The translations under genes were made by a program, and so were the position numbers. Positions 32,204 through 41,025 of a stretch of 51,803 nucleotides of DNA are shown in pieces. Under the pieces are notes generated by a model. It ran no database searches and was not told where the DNA came from. It saw only the letters and a program-made list of their open reading frames with translations. The first letter of the stretch is position 1; every line of letters begins with the position of its first letter. The stretch comes from Alphaproteobacteria bacterium (GTDB lineage: Bacteria; Pseudomonadota; Alphaproteobacteria; SHVW01), in assembly GCA_016869645.1 (NCBI GenBank), contig VGDO01000016.1:1-51803 (forward strand), in the 5' to 3' direction.

Positions 32204-33811
32204 TCAGCTCGCCAGCCAGGTATCCGCCCAGTTCGACGTCGTCCAGCGCGGATTGTTGGCGACGTTGCGCAGCCGGTCGCGCGCCACGGAGATGAAGCTG
32301 AACTCAGCGACGTGGATGATCGGCTGCTGCTCGCCGACGCGCTTCTGGAAGTCGCGATAGACCCGGGCGCGTTCGGCGCCGTCGATGGTCGCCGCCGCCT
32401 TGGCGATCAGCGCGTCGACCTCGGCGTCAGCATAGCCGTACTGGTTGGCGAAGGGCACGCCGGCCGGCAACCCGCTCTGGTAAAGGATCGTCGTCGATAT
32501 CGCGGGATCGTTGCGGTAGACCGGCGAGCCGACCGCGAGATCGAAATTGTGGTCGGTATAGACGGCCTTGAGATGCCCCGGCGTGTCGTTGCGCACGACC
32601 TCCGCGTCGATGCCGACGGCACGCAGCGCCTGGCGCAGATAGTCGCCGAACTGCCTTGTCTGCTCGAAGAAGGGCGCGGGCAGCAGGCGCAGCCGGAAAC
32701 GCATGCCATCGCCGCCGCGGCGGTAGCCGGCCTCGTCGAGCAGCCGCTCGGCATCCCGCGTGCTGAATCCGGGTGTCGCCACGTCCGGCGTGTAGAAGCG
32801 CGTGTCGAAGGCAGGTACGGGGCCGGCCGCCGGCTTGGCGTAGCCGAGGAAGATCGTGTCGATGACGAACTTGCGGTCGATCGCATGGGCGATGGCGCGC
32901 CGCACGCGCATATCGGCCAGCTCCTTGCGGCGATGGTTTATCTCGACCGTCAGCTGATAGGTGATGCCCTCGTAGCCCTTGGTGACGACGACCACGCCGG
33001 GCACCTTGCCGATGCGCGCCAGGTCGGCGAGCGGCACGGCCGAAAAGGCGGCGAGCTGGATCTCGTTGGCTTCGATCGCGGCCGCGACCGCGCCCGGATC
33101 GGGCAGCACGCGGTAGACGATGGCGTCAAGATGCGGCTTGCCGGCATCCCAGTAAGCCGCATTGCGCTCGAGCCGGTAGAACTGTCCCGGCCGATGCTCG
33201 ACGAAACGGAACGGGCCGGTTCCGACCAGCCTGGTGTTGGCCGGGTTGGCGTTGATGTCGGTGCCCTCGTAAAGATGCTTGGGCAGGACGGCGGTCAGCG
33301 AGGGCAGCGCGTTCTGGATGAGCTGGGCGGGCGTCGGCTTGGCGAAGCGGAAGATCGCGGTCGACGCATCGGGCGTCTCGACCGCCTCCAGGTCCTTGAA
33401 CACGACGCGGCCGAGATTCTGCAGCTTGCGCCAGACGTCCAGCGCGGAGAAGGCGACGTCGGCCGAGGTGAAAGGCTTGCCGTCATGCCAGGTGACGCCC
33501 TGGCGCAGCGTGAAGCGCACGGACTTGCCGTCGGCAGCGCCACTCCAGGCGGTCGCCAGACGCGGCGCCAGCCCGTCGCCATCGTAGGACTGCTCGGCGA
33601 GCGGCTCGATCACCTTGCTCGCGACATAGAACACGCCGTTCGATGCGATGATCGCGGGGTTGAGATTGCGTGGCTCGGAATCGGCGGCGACCACCAGCGT
33701 GCCGCCTTGGCGCGCGGCGCCCTGCGCCCAGCCGAAGCGCGAGACGGCCGCGGCCCCGCCGACGCCCAGGCTGCCGGCCAGAAAGCCACGCCGTGACGAT
33801 CCGAGTTTCAT
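32204..33811 (-). CDS. Tat-exported family-5 peptide-binding protein (second system)
   Basis: 535 residues. A twin-arginine signal (SSRRGFLAGSLGVGG) starts at residue 5 and ends near the WAQGA segment. SBP_bac_5 hallmarks include RNLNPAI, VRFTLRQGVTWHDGKPFTSADV (in part), GTGPFRFVE and VRRAIAHAIDRKFVI. The ATG at 33811 has GGGGAGA about 8 bases upstream. It is first in the operon binding protein, dppB, dppC, dppD, dppF, ATC-hydrolase-like gene. A 14-bp palindrome lies 22 bases upstream of the ATG. Confidence 0.93.
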   Translation of the reverse strand: MKLGSSRRGFLAGSLGVGGAAAVSRFGWAQGAARQGGTLVVAADSEPRNLNPAIIASNGVFYVASKVIEPLAEQSYDGDGLAPRLATAWSGAADGKSVRFTLRQGVTWHDGKPFTSADVAFSALDVWRKLQNLGRVVFKDLEAVETPDASTAIFRFAKPTPAQLIQNALPSLTAVLPKHLYEGTDINANPANTRLVGTGPFRFVEHRPGQFYRLERNAAYWDAGKPHLDAIVYRVLPDPGAVAAAIEANEIQLAAFSAVPLADLARIGKVPGVVVVTKGYEGITYQLTVEINHRRKELADMRVRRAIAHAIDRKFVIDTIFLGYAKPAAGPVPAFDTRFYTPDVATPGFSTRDAERLLDEAGYRRGGDGMRFRLRLLPAPFFEQTRQFGDYLRQALRAVGIDAEVVRNDTPGHLKAVYTDHNFDLAVGSPVYRNDPAISTTILYQSGLPAGVPFANQYGYADAEVDALIAKAAATIDGAERARVYRDFQKRVGEQQPIIHVAEFSFISVARDRLRNVANNPRWTTSNWADTWLAS

Positions 33812-33832
33812 GGCAGAATCTCCCCTCGAGAT

Positions 33833-33846
33833 GGGTTCGCGAACCC
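33833..33846. promoter_or_regulatory. 14-bp palindrome upstream of the second peptide-binding-protein gene
   Basis: GGGTTCGCGAACCC is a perfect 14-bp palindrome 22 bases upstream of the ATG at 33811, in a 182-base region shared with the divergent enoyl-CoA hydratase gene. Its position suits an operator overlapping the transcript start. It differs from the palindromes at 9493 and 26873, so a different binding protein would be needed. Confidence 0.4.
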
Positions 33847-33993
33847 TCGATTCTCTACCATGTTGGCGACCCGTGTTCCTAGGGGCGAAGCCGGAGGCGC
33901 CAGCCGACGAGCGATGCAAGTTTTCTCTCGCAGCGCCGCCAACCGGGGCTAGCATGCTCCATCTGCAACACAGGGTTGAGCCGGGCGATTGCC

Positions 33994-34776
33994 ATGGACG
34001 GCGATGAATTCTGCAAGGTCGAGCGCGACGGACCGGTTGTGACGATCACGATCGACCGACCGCAGGTGCTCAATGCGCTTCACCCACCAGCCCATCGCGC
34101 GCTGGCACGAGCCTTCGACAGCTATGCTGCCGATCCGGAGCTGCGCGTCGCCATTCTCACCGGCGCGGGCGAGCGTGCCTTCTGCGTCGGCAGCGACTTG
34201 AAGGTGCGCGCTGAAAGCGGCCGGGACGATCATCCCGCGACAGGCTTCGCCGGGATCTGCGCGCGCTTCGACCTGTTCAAGCCGGTGATTGCCGCCGTCA
34301 ACGGCCTGGCGCTCGGCGGCGGGTTCGAGATCGTGCTCGCCTGCGACCTGGTAGTCGCCGCCGACCATGCCCAGTTCGGCCTGCCCGAGCCGCTGGTCGG
34401 GCTGGCGGCGCTCGGCGGCGGCGGACTACATCGCCTGGCACGCCAGCTTCCGCTTAAGGAGGCGATGGGGCTGGCGTTCACCGGCAAGCGGATTGACGCG
34501 GAGGAAGCGCGCCGGATGGGCCTGGTCAATCGCGTCGTGCCGGCACACGAGCTTGCCGGCGCGGCGCGCGCCCTCGCCGCCGAACTGTTGGCCTGCGCGC
34601 CGCTATCGCTGCAAGCTTCGAAGCAGATGATGCTGCAAGGCTTGGCCAAGCCCGACCTTGCGACAGCGATCAATGCAACCTACCCCGCGGCCGAGCGCAT
34701 GCTGGCGAGCGAGGACGCGCGGGAGGGTCAGCGCGCCTTCGTGGAAAAGCGAAAGCCGCAATGGAAAGGGCGCTAA
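33994..34776 (+). CDS. enoyl-CoA hydratase/isomerase (crotonase family)
   Basis: 260 residues from ATG 33994 (a TTG at 33976 is possible). The oxyanion-hole segments AFCVGSDLK and GLALGGGFEI are present. Both catalytic Glu positions of enoyl-CoA hydratase are kept, in GGGFEIVLACDL and FGLPEPLVGLAALGGG, so hydratase chemistry is likely rather than a Glu-lacking variant. It stands alone on the plus strand, divergent from a binding-protein gene and ending 10 bases from the convergent maoC-like gene. The acyl substrate is unknown. Confidence 0.92.
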   Translation: MDGDEFCKVERDGPVVTITIDRPQVLNALHPPAHRALARAFDSYAADPELRVAILTGAGERAFCVGSDLKVRAESGRDDHPATGFAGICARFDLFKPVIAAVNGLALGGGFEIVLACDLVVAADHAQFGLPEPLVGLAALGGGGLHRLARQLPLKEAMGLAFTGKRIDAEEARRMGLVNRVVPAHELAGAARALAAELLACAPLSLQASKQMMLQGLAKPDLATAINATYPAAERMLASEDAREGQRAFVEKRKPQWKGR

Positions 34777-34786
34777 GCCGTTCGGC

Positions 34787-35227
34787 TCAACCCGACTTGT
34801 TCTTCACCCATTTCAGGATATGCGTGCCGACGGCGACCAGCGTCCCATCCTGGTTCGTCACCTTGATGTCGCCGGTCGAGCGCCGCTTCTGCGTATCGAT
34901 CGCGCTGATCGTGTATTCCGTGGTCAGCGTGTCGCCAAAATAGACCGGGGCCAGGAAACGGATTCGATCATAGCCGAGCGATACCGGCGTCTCGTCGGCG
35001 CCCTCGCGGCTCTTGGCGATCGCGAGTGTCGATGCCGTCGACATGAAGCCGACGAGCAGCGCACCATGCGCCTGCAGCCGGCCGTAGCTCGAGCGCTCCA
35101 TATAGGACTTGTTGACGTGGTTGGGCGAGAAGTCGCCGGTGATGCCGGCGAAGAGGTAGACATCGGACTCGCCGACCGTCTTGGTGAAGGCGGCGCGGTC
35201 GCCCACGCTGACGTAGAACCCGCTCAT
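34787..35227 (-). CDS. MaoC-like (R)-specific enoyl-CoA hydratase
   Basis: 146 residues with a single hot-dog fold. The hydratase-2 motif appears as ITGDFSPNHVN (about 28-38), keeping the Asp and His pair that add water to trans-2-enoyl-CoA. GYDRIRFLAPVYFGDTL (in part) is the usual second half. The ATG at 35227 has GGGAGAGG upstream, 16 bases after the permease stop, so it is the last gene of the PotDABC-type importer operon. An acyl-CoA-degradation role for the imported compound is inference. Confidence 0.9.
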   Translation of the reverse strand: MSGFYVSVGDRAAFTKTVGESDVYLFAGITGDFSPNHVNKSYMERSSYGRLQAHGALLVGFMSTASTLAIAKSREGADETPVSLGYDRIRFLAPVYFGDTLTTEYTISAIDTQKRRSTGDIKVTNQDGTLVAVGTHILKWVKNKSG

Positions 35228-35243
35228 GGCCTCTCCCTCGCGA

Positions 35244-36068
35244 CTAGAATCTGAGCGCGCGCAACCCCACGATGCGGTCGGCCAGCAGTACGACGCCGAG
35301 CGAGATCAAGATGCTGACGCTGGACACGGCGGCGGCCAAAGGATCGAAGTCCCACCGAAGATAGTCATAGAGTTGAATCGGAATGGTGGATTGACCGATG
35401 CCCTTCAAAAGCAGCGATACGGCAAACAAGTCAAACGAAACGACGAAGGCGAACATGCAACCCGCGAAGACCCCGGGCTTGATCATGGGCAGGGTAATCC
35501 GGCGGAACACCGTCCAGGTCCGACCGCCCAGCGAGCGCGCGGCCAGCTCGATCGAGCGATCGAAGTTGTACAGCACGGCGGAGACGTTGAGGAATACGAA
35601 AGGCAGCGTGATCATGGTATGGCCAACATAGAGTCCGAATCCGCCGCGATTGCCGACGCCAATCTGATGCACGAAGAACAGCAGGGCAATCGCCGTCAGG
35701 ATTTCCGGCAGGAGTAGCGGCGCGATCATGAGCACTCGCAGCGCCTCGCGGAAGCGGTGGGCATGGCGGACAAAGTAGAGCGCCGCTGCCGTGCCGAGCA
35801 GACCCGATACGCACGTGGCCACGGCTGCGACCTGAAGGGAGGTGAGAATGGCCTTGATGAAGATCTCGCTATCGAACAGCGCCACGAACCAACGCAGCGA
35901 CATGCCCTTCGGCGGAAATTCCAGAAGCTCGCCCGCATTGAGCGCCATTAGGAGGATCAGCACGATCGGCAGAGCCAGGAACGCGTAGGCAAGGACCAAG
36001 AAGCTGCGGAACGCCCATTGATAGGCCCGGTCGATCGAGCGGCCCAGTCGCTCCGCCTTGACCGTCAT
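35244..36068 (-). CDS. ABC transporter permease, PotC type
   Basis: 274 residues with six predicted membrane helices. The EAA loop ELAARSLGGRTWTVFRRITLPMIKPG (in part) identifies the PotC/spermidine-putrescine permease group. It starts at ATG 36068, overlapping the preceding permease stop as ATGA. The ligand of the system cannot be read from the permease; many relatives import organic acids or opines rather than polyamines. Confidence 0.92.
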   Translation of the reverse strand: MTVKAERLGRSIDRAYQWAFRSFLVLAYAFLALPIVLILLMALNAGELLEFPPKGMSLRWFVALFDSEIFIKAILTSLQVAAVATCVSGLLGTAAALYFVRHAHRFREALRVLMIAPLLLPEILTAIALLFFVHQIGVGNRGGFGLYVGHTMITLPFVFLNVSAVLYNFDRSIELAARSLGGRTWTVFRRITLPMIKPGVFAGCMFAFVVSFDLFAVSLLLKGIGQSTIPIQLYDYLRWDFDPLAAAVSSVSILISLGVVLLADRIVGLRALRF

Positions 36069-36967
36069 CGCAGGCCCCGGAGCAGGGGTGCCGTGAACCG
36101 GATGTAGAGCAGCACCGAGACCGAGGTGGCCGTTGCCAGGATCAGCGCCAGCGCCGCGCCGAACGGCCATTGGAAGTTGTCGATCAGCTGCTGAACGATC
36201 AGGACCGACATGGTGCGCACTTGCGGACCACCCAGCATGGCTGGTGTCACGAATGCGCTAATTGCAAGAATGAAGACGAGAATGCCGCCGGCCTGGATGC
36301 CAGGCATGCATAGCGGCAGGCCGATGCGCCAGAACACGGTGAGCCGGCCCGCCCCAAGCGAGCGGGCAGCACGTTCGAGATTGGGATTGATGGCTTGGAC
36401 GTTGCCGAGCAGTGGCAGGATCATGAGCGGCAGCAAGACATGAGTCAGGGCCAGGACGACGCCGAACTCGTTGTTCATGAGGCGCAGTGGCGCCTCGATC
36501 AGGCCAAACTCGCGCAAAGTCTTGTTGGCGACGCCGTTGCCCGAAAGAATGATCAGCCAGCCGAAGGTGCGCACGACGACGCCGACGAGGAGCGGCGACA
36601 GGATGAGAGTGTAGAGCACACCCGACCAGCGCGACCGGCTGCGTCCCAGATGATAGGCGATCGGGACACCGAAGAGGACGCACGCGACCGTGGTGAGGAG
36701 CCCGACCAGCAGGGTCTGGCCCAGCACGCCCATATAGAATCCATCGGTCAGCGCGCGCGCATAGTTCGCGTGGGTAAATCCCTCCGCATACATACCGACT
36801 CTGGCCGGCACGCGCAGACTCATCACGATGATGTTGAAATAGGGCAAGACCAGAAAAACGAAGAGGAAGATCAGGGCAGGCGCGATCAGCAGGAAAGGCG
36901 CATGGCGACGCAATGGTGACGAGGGGCGCTGCACGCCGGGCTGGTCGGGCGCGATGGCGAGCGTCAT
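36065..36967 (-). CDS. ABC transporter permease, PotB type
   Basis: 300 residues: the N-terminal cytoplasmic tail is followed by helix PFLLIAPALIFLFVFLVLPYF (in part), the TVACVLFGVPIAYHLG segment and the EAA loop ERAARSLGAGRLTVFWRIGLP. This is the PotB-type partner of the 35244-36068 permease. It starts 4 bases after the ATPase stop, so the four importer genes form one transcript. Confidence 0.92.
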   Translation of the reverse strand: MTLAIAPDQPGVQRPSSPLRRHAPFLLIAPALIFLFVFLVLPYFNIIVMSLRVPARVGMYAEGFTHANYARALTDGFYMGVLGQTLLVGLLTTVACVLFGVPIAYHLGRSRSRWSGVLYTLILSPLLVGVVVRTFGWLIILSGNGVANKTLREFGLIEAPLRLMNNEFGVVLALTHVLLPLMILPLLGNVQAINPNLERAARSLGAGRLTVFWRIGLPLCMPGIQAGGILVFILAISAFVTPAMLGGPQVRTMSVLIVQQLIDNFQWPFGAALALILATATSVSVLLYIRFTAPLLRGLR

Positions 36968-36971
36968 GTCG

Positions 36972-38036
36972 TCACGCCGCGAGGATCCAGGTCGCGCTGG
37001 CCAGGAAGCTGACCGTAACGGACGCGCCCTTGGCGAGGCGCGACACGGGCCGGCCATGAACCTGGAGCAGAAGCCCGTCCACCGTGCGGATCCGGTAGTC
37101 GACCACGCTGCCGAGGAAGAAGGAATCTTCGACCGTACCGGTAAAGCGGTTGGCTTCGGCGCTCTCCGGTCCATCGCCGAGCGAAATCATCTCCGGCCTG
37201 ACCAGCAGTGTCGCCGCGGCGCCATCCGCGATGGCGCGATTGTCGATGGCGCGGATCGGGCCGGCCGAGGATTCGACGATGGCAAATCCGCCTGCCTGAC
37301 GCCGCAGCTTGCCGGCGAGCAAATTGGACAATCCGACGAACCGCGCCACACGCTGAGTGATCGGACGGGCATAGATCTCGTCGGGCGTGCCGATCTGCTC
37401 GATCCGTCCCTCGAACATGACGGCGATCCGGTCAGAGATCAGCAGGGCTTCGGACTGGTCGTGGGTCACGTAGAGCGTGGTGATGCCGACGCGCTGCTGG
37501 AGCGAGCGGATGAAGAATCTCATCTCGTCACGCAGCACGGCATCGAGATTCGCCAATGGCTCGTCGAGCAGCAGCACGGCGGGCTCGATGACCAGCGCGC
37601 GCGCGAGCGCCACGCGCTGCTGTTGGCCGCCGGAGAGTTCGCGCGGATAGCGGGTCTCCAAGCCCGTCAGCTGCACCATGTCCAAGACCTTGGTGATGCG
37701 CTGACGCGCCACGTCGCGGCCGACTCCGCGCATTTCCAGGCCGAACAGGCAGTTCGCATAGACGGTCATGTGCGGGAACAGCGCGTAGTTCTGGAACACC
37801 ATGCCAACGTCGCGCTGCTCGGGCAGCAGATTTGTCACGTCGACGCCGTCGAAGTGGACCGTGCCGGAATCCGGGGTTTCAAATCCGGCCACGGTCCACA
37901 GCGTCGTCGTCTTGCCGCAACCGCTCGGGCCGAGCAGGGAGATCAGCTCGCCTTCGCGGGTTTGCAGGCTCGCATTGTCGACCGCGACCACTGACTGAAA
38001 GCGCTTCACCAGCGATCGAATCGACAGGACGGTCAT
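36972..38036 (-). CDS. ABC transporter ATPase, PotA type
   Basis: 354 residues: Walker A GPSGCGKTT (about 36-44), Q-loop MVFQNYALFPHMTV, signature LSGGQQQRVALARAL, Walker B VLLLDEPLANLD and H-loop YVTHDQSEAL. The last 110 residues form the regulatory TOBE-type domain (LLVRPEMISLG) typical of PotA/FbpC-like ATPases. It follows the binding-protein gene by 39 bases and precedes the permeases by 4. Confidence 0.94.
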   Translation of the reverse strand: MTVLSIRSLVKRFQSVVAVDNASLQTREGELISLLGPSGCGKTTTLWTVAGFETPDSGTVHFDGVDVTNLLPEQRDVGMVFQNYALFPHMTVYANCLFGLEMRGVGRDVARQRITKVLDMVQLTGLETRYPRELSGGQQQRVALARALVIEPAVLLLDEPLANLDAVLRDEMRFFIRSLQQRVGITTLYVTHDQSEALLISDRIAVMFEGRIEQIGTPDEIYARPITQRVARFVGLSNLLAGKLRRQAGGFAIVESSAGPIRAIDNRAIADGAAATLLVRPEMISLGDGPESAEANRFTGTVEDSFFLGSVVDYRIRTVDGLLLQVHGRPVSRLAKGASVTVSFLASATWILAA

Positions 38037-38075
38037 GCTCGCGAGCCTGATCCAGCAGTTGTATTTGCCCCTGAC

Positions 38076-39155
38076 CTATTTGATCGTTCGGTTCCACGCC
38101 TCGGTGATTTCCGGCAGCTGCTTGTTGGCGCGCGACCAGTCCCATTTGATGATGCGGGTCGTGTCGTCACCGGCGATCGCCATGTCGGCGCGAACATCGC
38201 TGGGGATCACAGCTTTGGAGTTGGCCGGGGAGACGCCCGAGAAGGCGCGGGCGAAATTCTGCTGTGTGCCGGGGTCGAGGATGTAGTTGAGGAACTTGTA
38301 GGCCTCCTCGCGCGCCGGCGCGTTCTTGATCATGTACCAGCCGACCTCGAAGGCGAGCAGCCCGTCGGGAGGCATGACGATGTCGACCGGCACGCCGCGC
38401 TTCTTCAGTCCGACGATCTCGGATGCGTCGATTGGCGCGATGACGATGTCGCCGCGCAGCAGGAGCTGGGAGAGCGCGCCGGAGAAATCGACCTGGGGGA
38501 ACGGCTGCAGCTTCTGAATCTCGCGCAGCGCCACCTCCCAATTGTCCTGCGAGCCGCCGTAGAGCTTGGCCGCCAGAAGAAGGAACAGATGCGCGCCCGC
38601 GGCGCCGATCTGGTAAAGCCCGATCTTTCCCTTGAATTCCGGGTTGTCCCAGAGATCGCGCCATGATCGCGGCTTGGTCTTCACCAAGTCGGTACGGTAG
38701 CCGATGCCGATGGGCGACACTAAGCCGATCACGCCCAGGTCGTTCGGCGCGCGCAGATTCGGATAGACATCAGCAAGGTTCGGGACCTTGTCGACCGGGA
38801 TCGCATCGAACATGCCTTCGTCGCGCAGCAAAGCGGCGATGTTCTCGTTCATCAGCGTGCAGCTATAGGGCGTGTTATCGATACCGGCCGCGCGCAGATT
38901 GGCGGCGAAGATCTTGCCGACACCAATGTCGATGACTGGCTTGATGCCGGTTTGGCGCGTGAATGCGGGCACCAGGTCGTTGCGCCAATGCCGCTCCCAC
39001 GCGCCGCCATAGGTGTTGACGATCAACTCGCCGGTCTGCCGGCGCGGCAGCGGGGGTGGTGACTGGGTCTGTGCGAGCGCGGTCGGCACGAAGCCGGCGG
39101 CCGTGGCCGCGGCCAGCGATGAGAGCGTGAAGTTCCTGCGTGTGATGCCGTTCAT
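38076..39155 (-). CDS. PotD-type periplasmic solute-binding protein
   Basis: 359 residues. A twin-arginine-like signal (GITRRNFTLSSLAAATAAG) is followed by a mature protein beginning near GELIVNTYGGAWE, typical of SBP_bac_6/8 proteins of spermidine-putrescine-type importers. Further hallmarks are IGIGYRTDLVKTKPRSWRDLWD and FKGKIGLYQ. The ATG at 39155 has AAGGGA 7 bases upstream; the frame is open earlier but without signal-peptide features. It is encoded 61 bases after the NTF2-like gene in the same operon. Confidence 0.92.
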   Translation of the reverse strand: MNGITRRNFTLSSLAAATAAGFVPTALAQTQSPPPLPRRQTGELIVNTYGGAWERHWRNDLVPAFTRQTGIKPVIDIGVGKIFAANLRAAGIDNTPYSCTLMNENIAALLRDEGMFDAIPVDKVPNLADVYPNLRAPNDLGVIGLVSPIGIGYRTDLVKTKPRSWRDLWDNPEFKGKIGLYQIGAAGAHLFLLLAAKLYGGSQDNWEVALREIQKLQPFPQVDFSGALSQLLLRGDIVIAPIDASEIVGLKKRGVPVDIVMPPDGLLAFEVGWYMIKNAPAREEAYKFLNYILDPGTQQNFARAFSGVSPANSKAVIPSDVRADMAIAGDDTTRIIKWDWSRANKQLPEITEAWNRTIK

Positions 39156-39216
39156 TGTCGTCCCTTTCCCGTGAACGTGTCTTCGTCGAGTTGCGGCCGG
39201 AGCTCCGCTCCGTCGA

Positions 39217-39720
39217 TCACTCCGGTCCACCTTGATCCGGCCGCGGACCGTCGCGTCCCATCGAAAAGTGCACATGGATCGTCTTCCACTCGCCCTTCTC
39301 GCGCATGTTCACCATTGTGACGCGGCAATAGGGGCGCTGGATCAGGAAAGCCGGCCGGTTCTTCTCCTCAATCCAATTCCAGAAGCGGCCGACGTGATCG
39401 TCGGTGATCAGCGCCATGTCGCCGCTGATCGTGATCTTGATGGCGCCGGTGCCGCCCGGCTTCGCGAGCCTCATCCGGGCGCGGTAGTGGTCCCAGATCT
39501 TCAGCCAGTCATCGATGCCGTAGTAGGCATGGCCGTTCGTGTTGAAGAAAACGCTCTCCGGGTCAGCGCTCCAGATCTTGCGCAGCTCGCTGCCGTCGAA
39601 TACATCGTTTGCCAGCCAATATTGGTAGTAGAGTTTCATCAGCGCATTGCGATCGGCCTCGGTGCCGCCCCTGAACCACGGCTCCTTGGTCGGCTCGTAA
39701 CCTTTCGGCGCTTCGATCAT
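39217..39720 (-). CDS. NTF2/SnoaL-like protein
   Basis: 167 residues with a cone-shaped NTF2-like fold, recognised from ALMKLYYQYWLANDVFDG (about 26-43), YYGIDDWLKIWDHYRARM and the C-terminal strand WKTIHVHFSMGRDG. Members include dehydratases, isomerases and ring-cleaving enzymes; the active site cannot be assigned. The ATG at 39720 has GGAGAAG upstream. It lies between the LLM oxidoreductase and the importer, so it probably acts on the imported compound. Confidence 0.82.
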   Translation of the reverse strand: MIEAPKGYEPTKEPWFRGGTEADRNALMKLYYQYWLANDVFDGSELRKIWSADPESVFFNTNGHAYYGIDDWLKIWDHYRARMRLAKPGGTGAIKITISGDMALITDDHVGRFWNWIEEKNRPAFLIQRPYCRVTMVNMREKGEWKTIHVHFSMGRDGPRPDQGGPE

Positions 39721-39755
39721 TAATGCTTCTCCATGATGAGTGCGTCTCTCGGCAA

Positions 39756-40793
39756 TCAGCTTGGCCGGCGAACGGCGTCGATTGCTGGCCATACCTCTTC
39801 GGCAAATCGGCGGATCACCCGATCCACTGTGTCGCCAGCGACGGCGGCGGGTGAGATGATAACGCCATCGATGCCGCAGCGCCGCAGCGCCGAGATCCTG
39901 TCGGCCACCTCGCGCGGCGTGCCGGCCAGCGTCACCGCGTCGACCATCTGGTTGCTGACCAGCGGATTGAGCTTCTCGTAGGGCGCCAGCCCTGCCTTGT
40001 AGGGAATGCCAGTCATCGATGCGATGGCAGTGGCCGGCAGGGCCAGGCCCTGCTCCTCGAGCGTTGCCAGCGGCGTGACGAAACCCGTCAGGGTTCGGGC
40101 GGCACGCGCGCGCAGCAGATTGTGAGCTGCGGCCGAGTCGTCGCTGATGCAGCAATTGAGGCGGGCAATGCACTGGATTGTCGCGGGGTCGCGACCGGCT
40201 TTTTTGGCCGCGCCCCTGACGCGCCCGACGAAGACCTCGGCCTCGCGCGGCGTGCCGCAACCTTCCATGATGGCGGCATCCGCCACCTTCCCGGCCAGCG
40301 CCAGTCCCAGCGGGCCATTGCTGGCGATGTACACCGGAATATCGGCACGCAGCGGCGTGAAATTGAGACGTCCGTCCTGGAAGGAAATGACCTCGCCCTT
40401 GAAATCGACGGCCGTTCCCTTGAGAAGCTGGCGCACGAGGTCGACCATCTCGCGCATCGCCAAAACCGGACGATGACGCTCAATGCCCATCTCCGCGAGG
40501 CCGGATAGGCCCGTGCCAATGCCCAGCAAGGCACGGCCGCCGGATATTTCGTCCAGTGTCGCAACGGCCGCAGCCGTCATCGCGGGATGGCGCGAATAGG
40601 GATCGGTCACGCAGGTGCCGAGCCGGATGCGCGTCGTCGCGGCCGCGACGATACTCAGATAGGAGTACACTTCGCGATAGAATCGTTCATCGGCGATCCA
40701 CGCATCGCCGAAACCGACGGATTCCGCCAGGCGCGCCAACTCGATGATCCGAGGCGGCGCGACATTGCCGAGGAGAAGAATTCCGGGCTTCAT
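39756..40793 (-). CDS. LLM-class flavin-dependent oxidoreductase
   Basis: 345 residues of the luciferase-like monooxygenase/methylene-tetrahydromethanopterin-reductase-like barrel: GFGDAWIADERFYREVYSYL (in part), RIRLGTCVTDPYSRHPAMTA, LLGIGTGLSG and the C-terminal GTPREVADRI segment. It would use FMN or F420; the sequence does not decide. The start is ATG 40793 (MKPGILLLGN), as earlier in-frame codons lie in the promoter region. It is first in the LLM, NTF2, PotDABC, MaoC operon and divergent from the SDR gene. Confidence 0.88.
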   Translation of the reverse strand: MKPGILLLGNVAPPRIIELARLAESVGFGDAWIADERFYREVYSYLSIVAAATTRIRLGTCVTDPYSRHPAMTAAAVATLDEISGGRALLGIGTGLSGLAEMGIERHRPVLAMREMVDLVRQLLKGTAVDFKGEVISFQDGRLNFTPLRADIPVYIASNGPLGLALAGKVADAAIMEGCGTPREAEVFVGRVRGAAKKAGRDPATIQCIARLNCCISDDSAAAHNLLRARAARTLTGFVTPLATLEEQGLALPATAIASMTGIPYKAGLAPYEKLNPLVSNQMVDAVTLAGTPREVADRISALRRCGIDGVIISPAAVAGDTVDRVIRRFAEEVWPAIDAVRRPS

Positions 40794-41025
40794 GCGGCGA
40801 TGCGCCGAGGATTCCTGCGCTACCGATACGACGATAAGCAGCCTAGTGATCCCCGCCGACGATGGCAATGGGAGGCGCGGTGACGTCGTACAAAGTTCCC
40901 TTACGCTCAAACAAGTTGCAGCCTGTCGCTCTTTCATGCATGCGGCAAAATGCAATTCAGTGGTTCGCCGGGACAATGCGCGTTACAAACGCGGCTTCGA
41001 GTTCGATGCTGATGAGGAGTGGGGG
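40794..41025. promoter_or_regulatory. divergent promoter region, LLM operon and SDR operon
   Basis: A 232-base non-coding region between two divergent catabolic operons. It is less GC-rich around 40895-40985 and has a TGCAT/ATGCA repeat near 40938-40956, a possible operator. No promoter pair is convincing. The strong GAGGAG site of the SDR gene lies at its right end. Confidence 0.45.

Noticed and set aside
32048..33796. A 582-codon plus-strand frame opposite the second peptide-binding protein
   Set aside because: It is antisense to a complete Tat-exported binding protein and shows no protein signature of its own.
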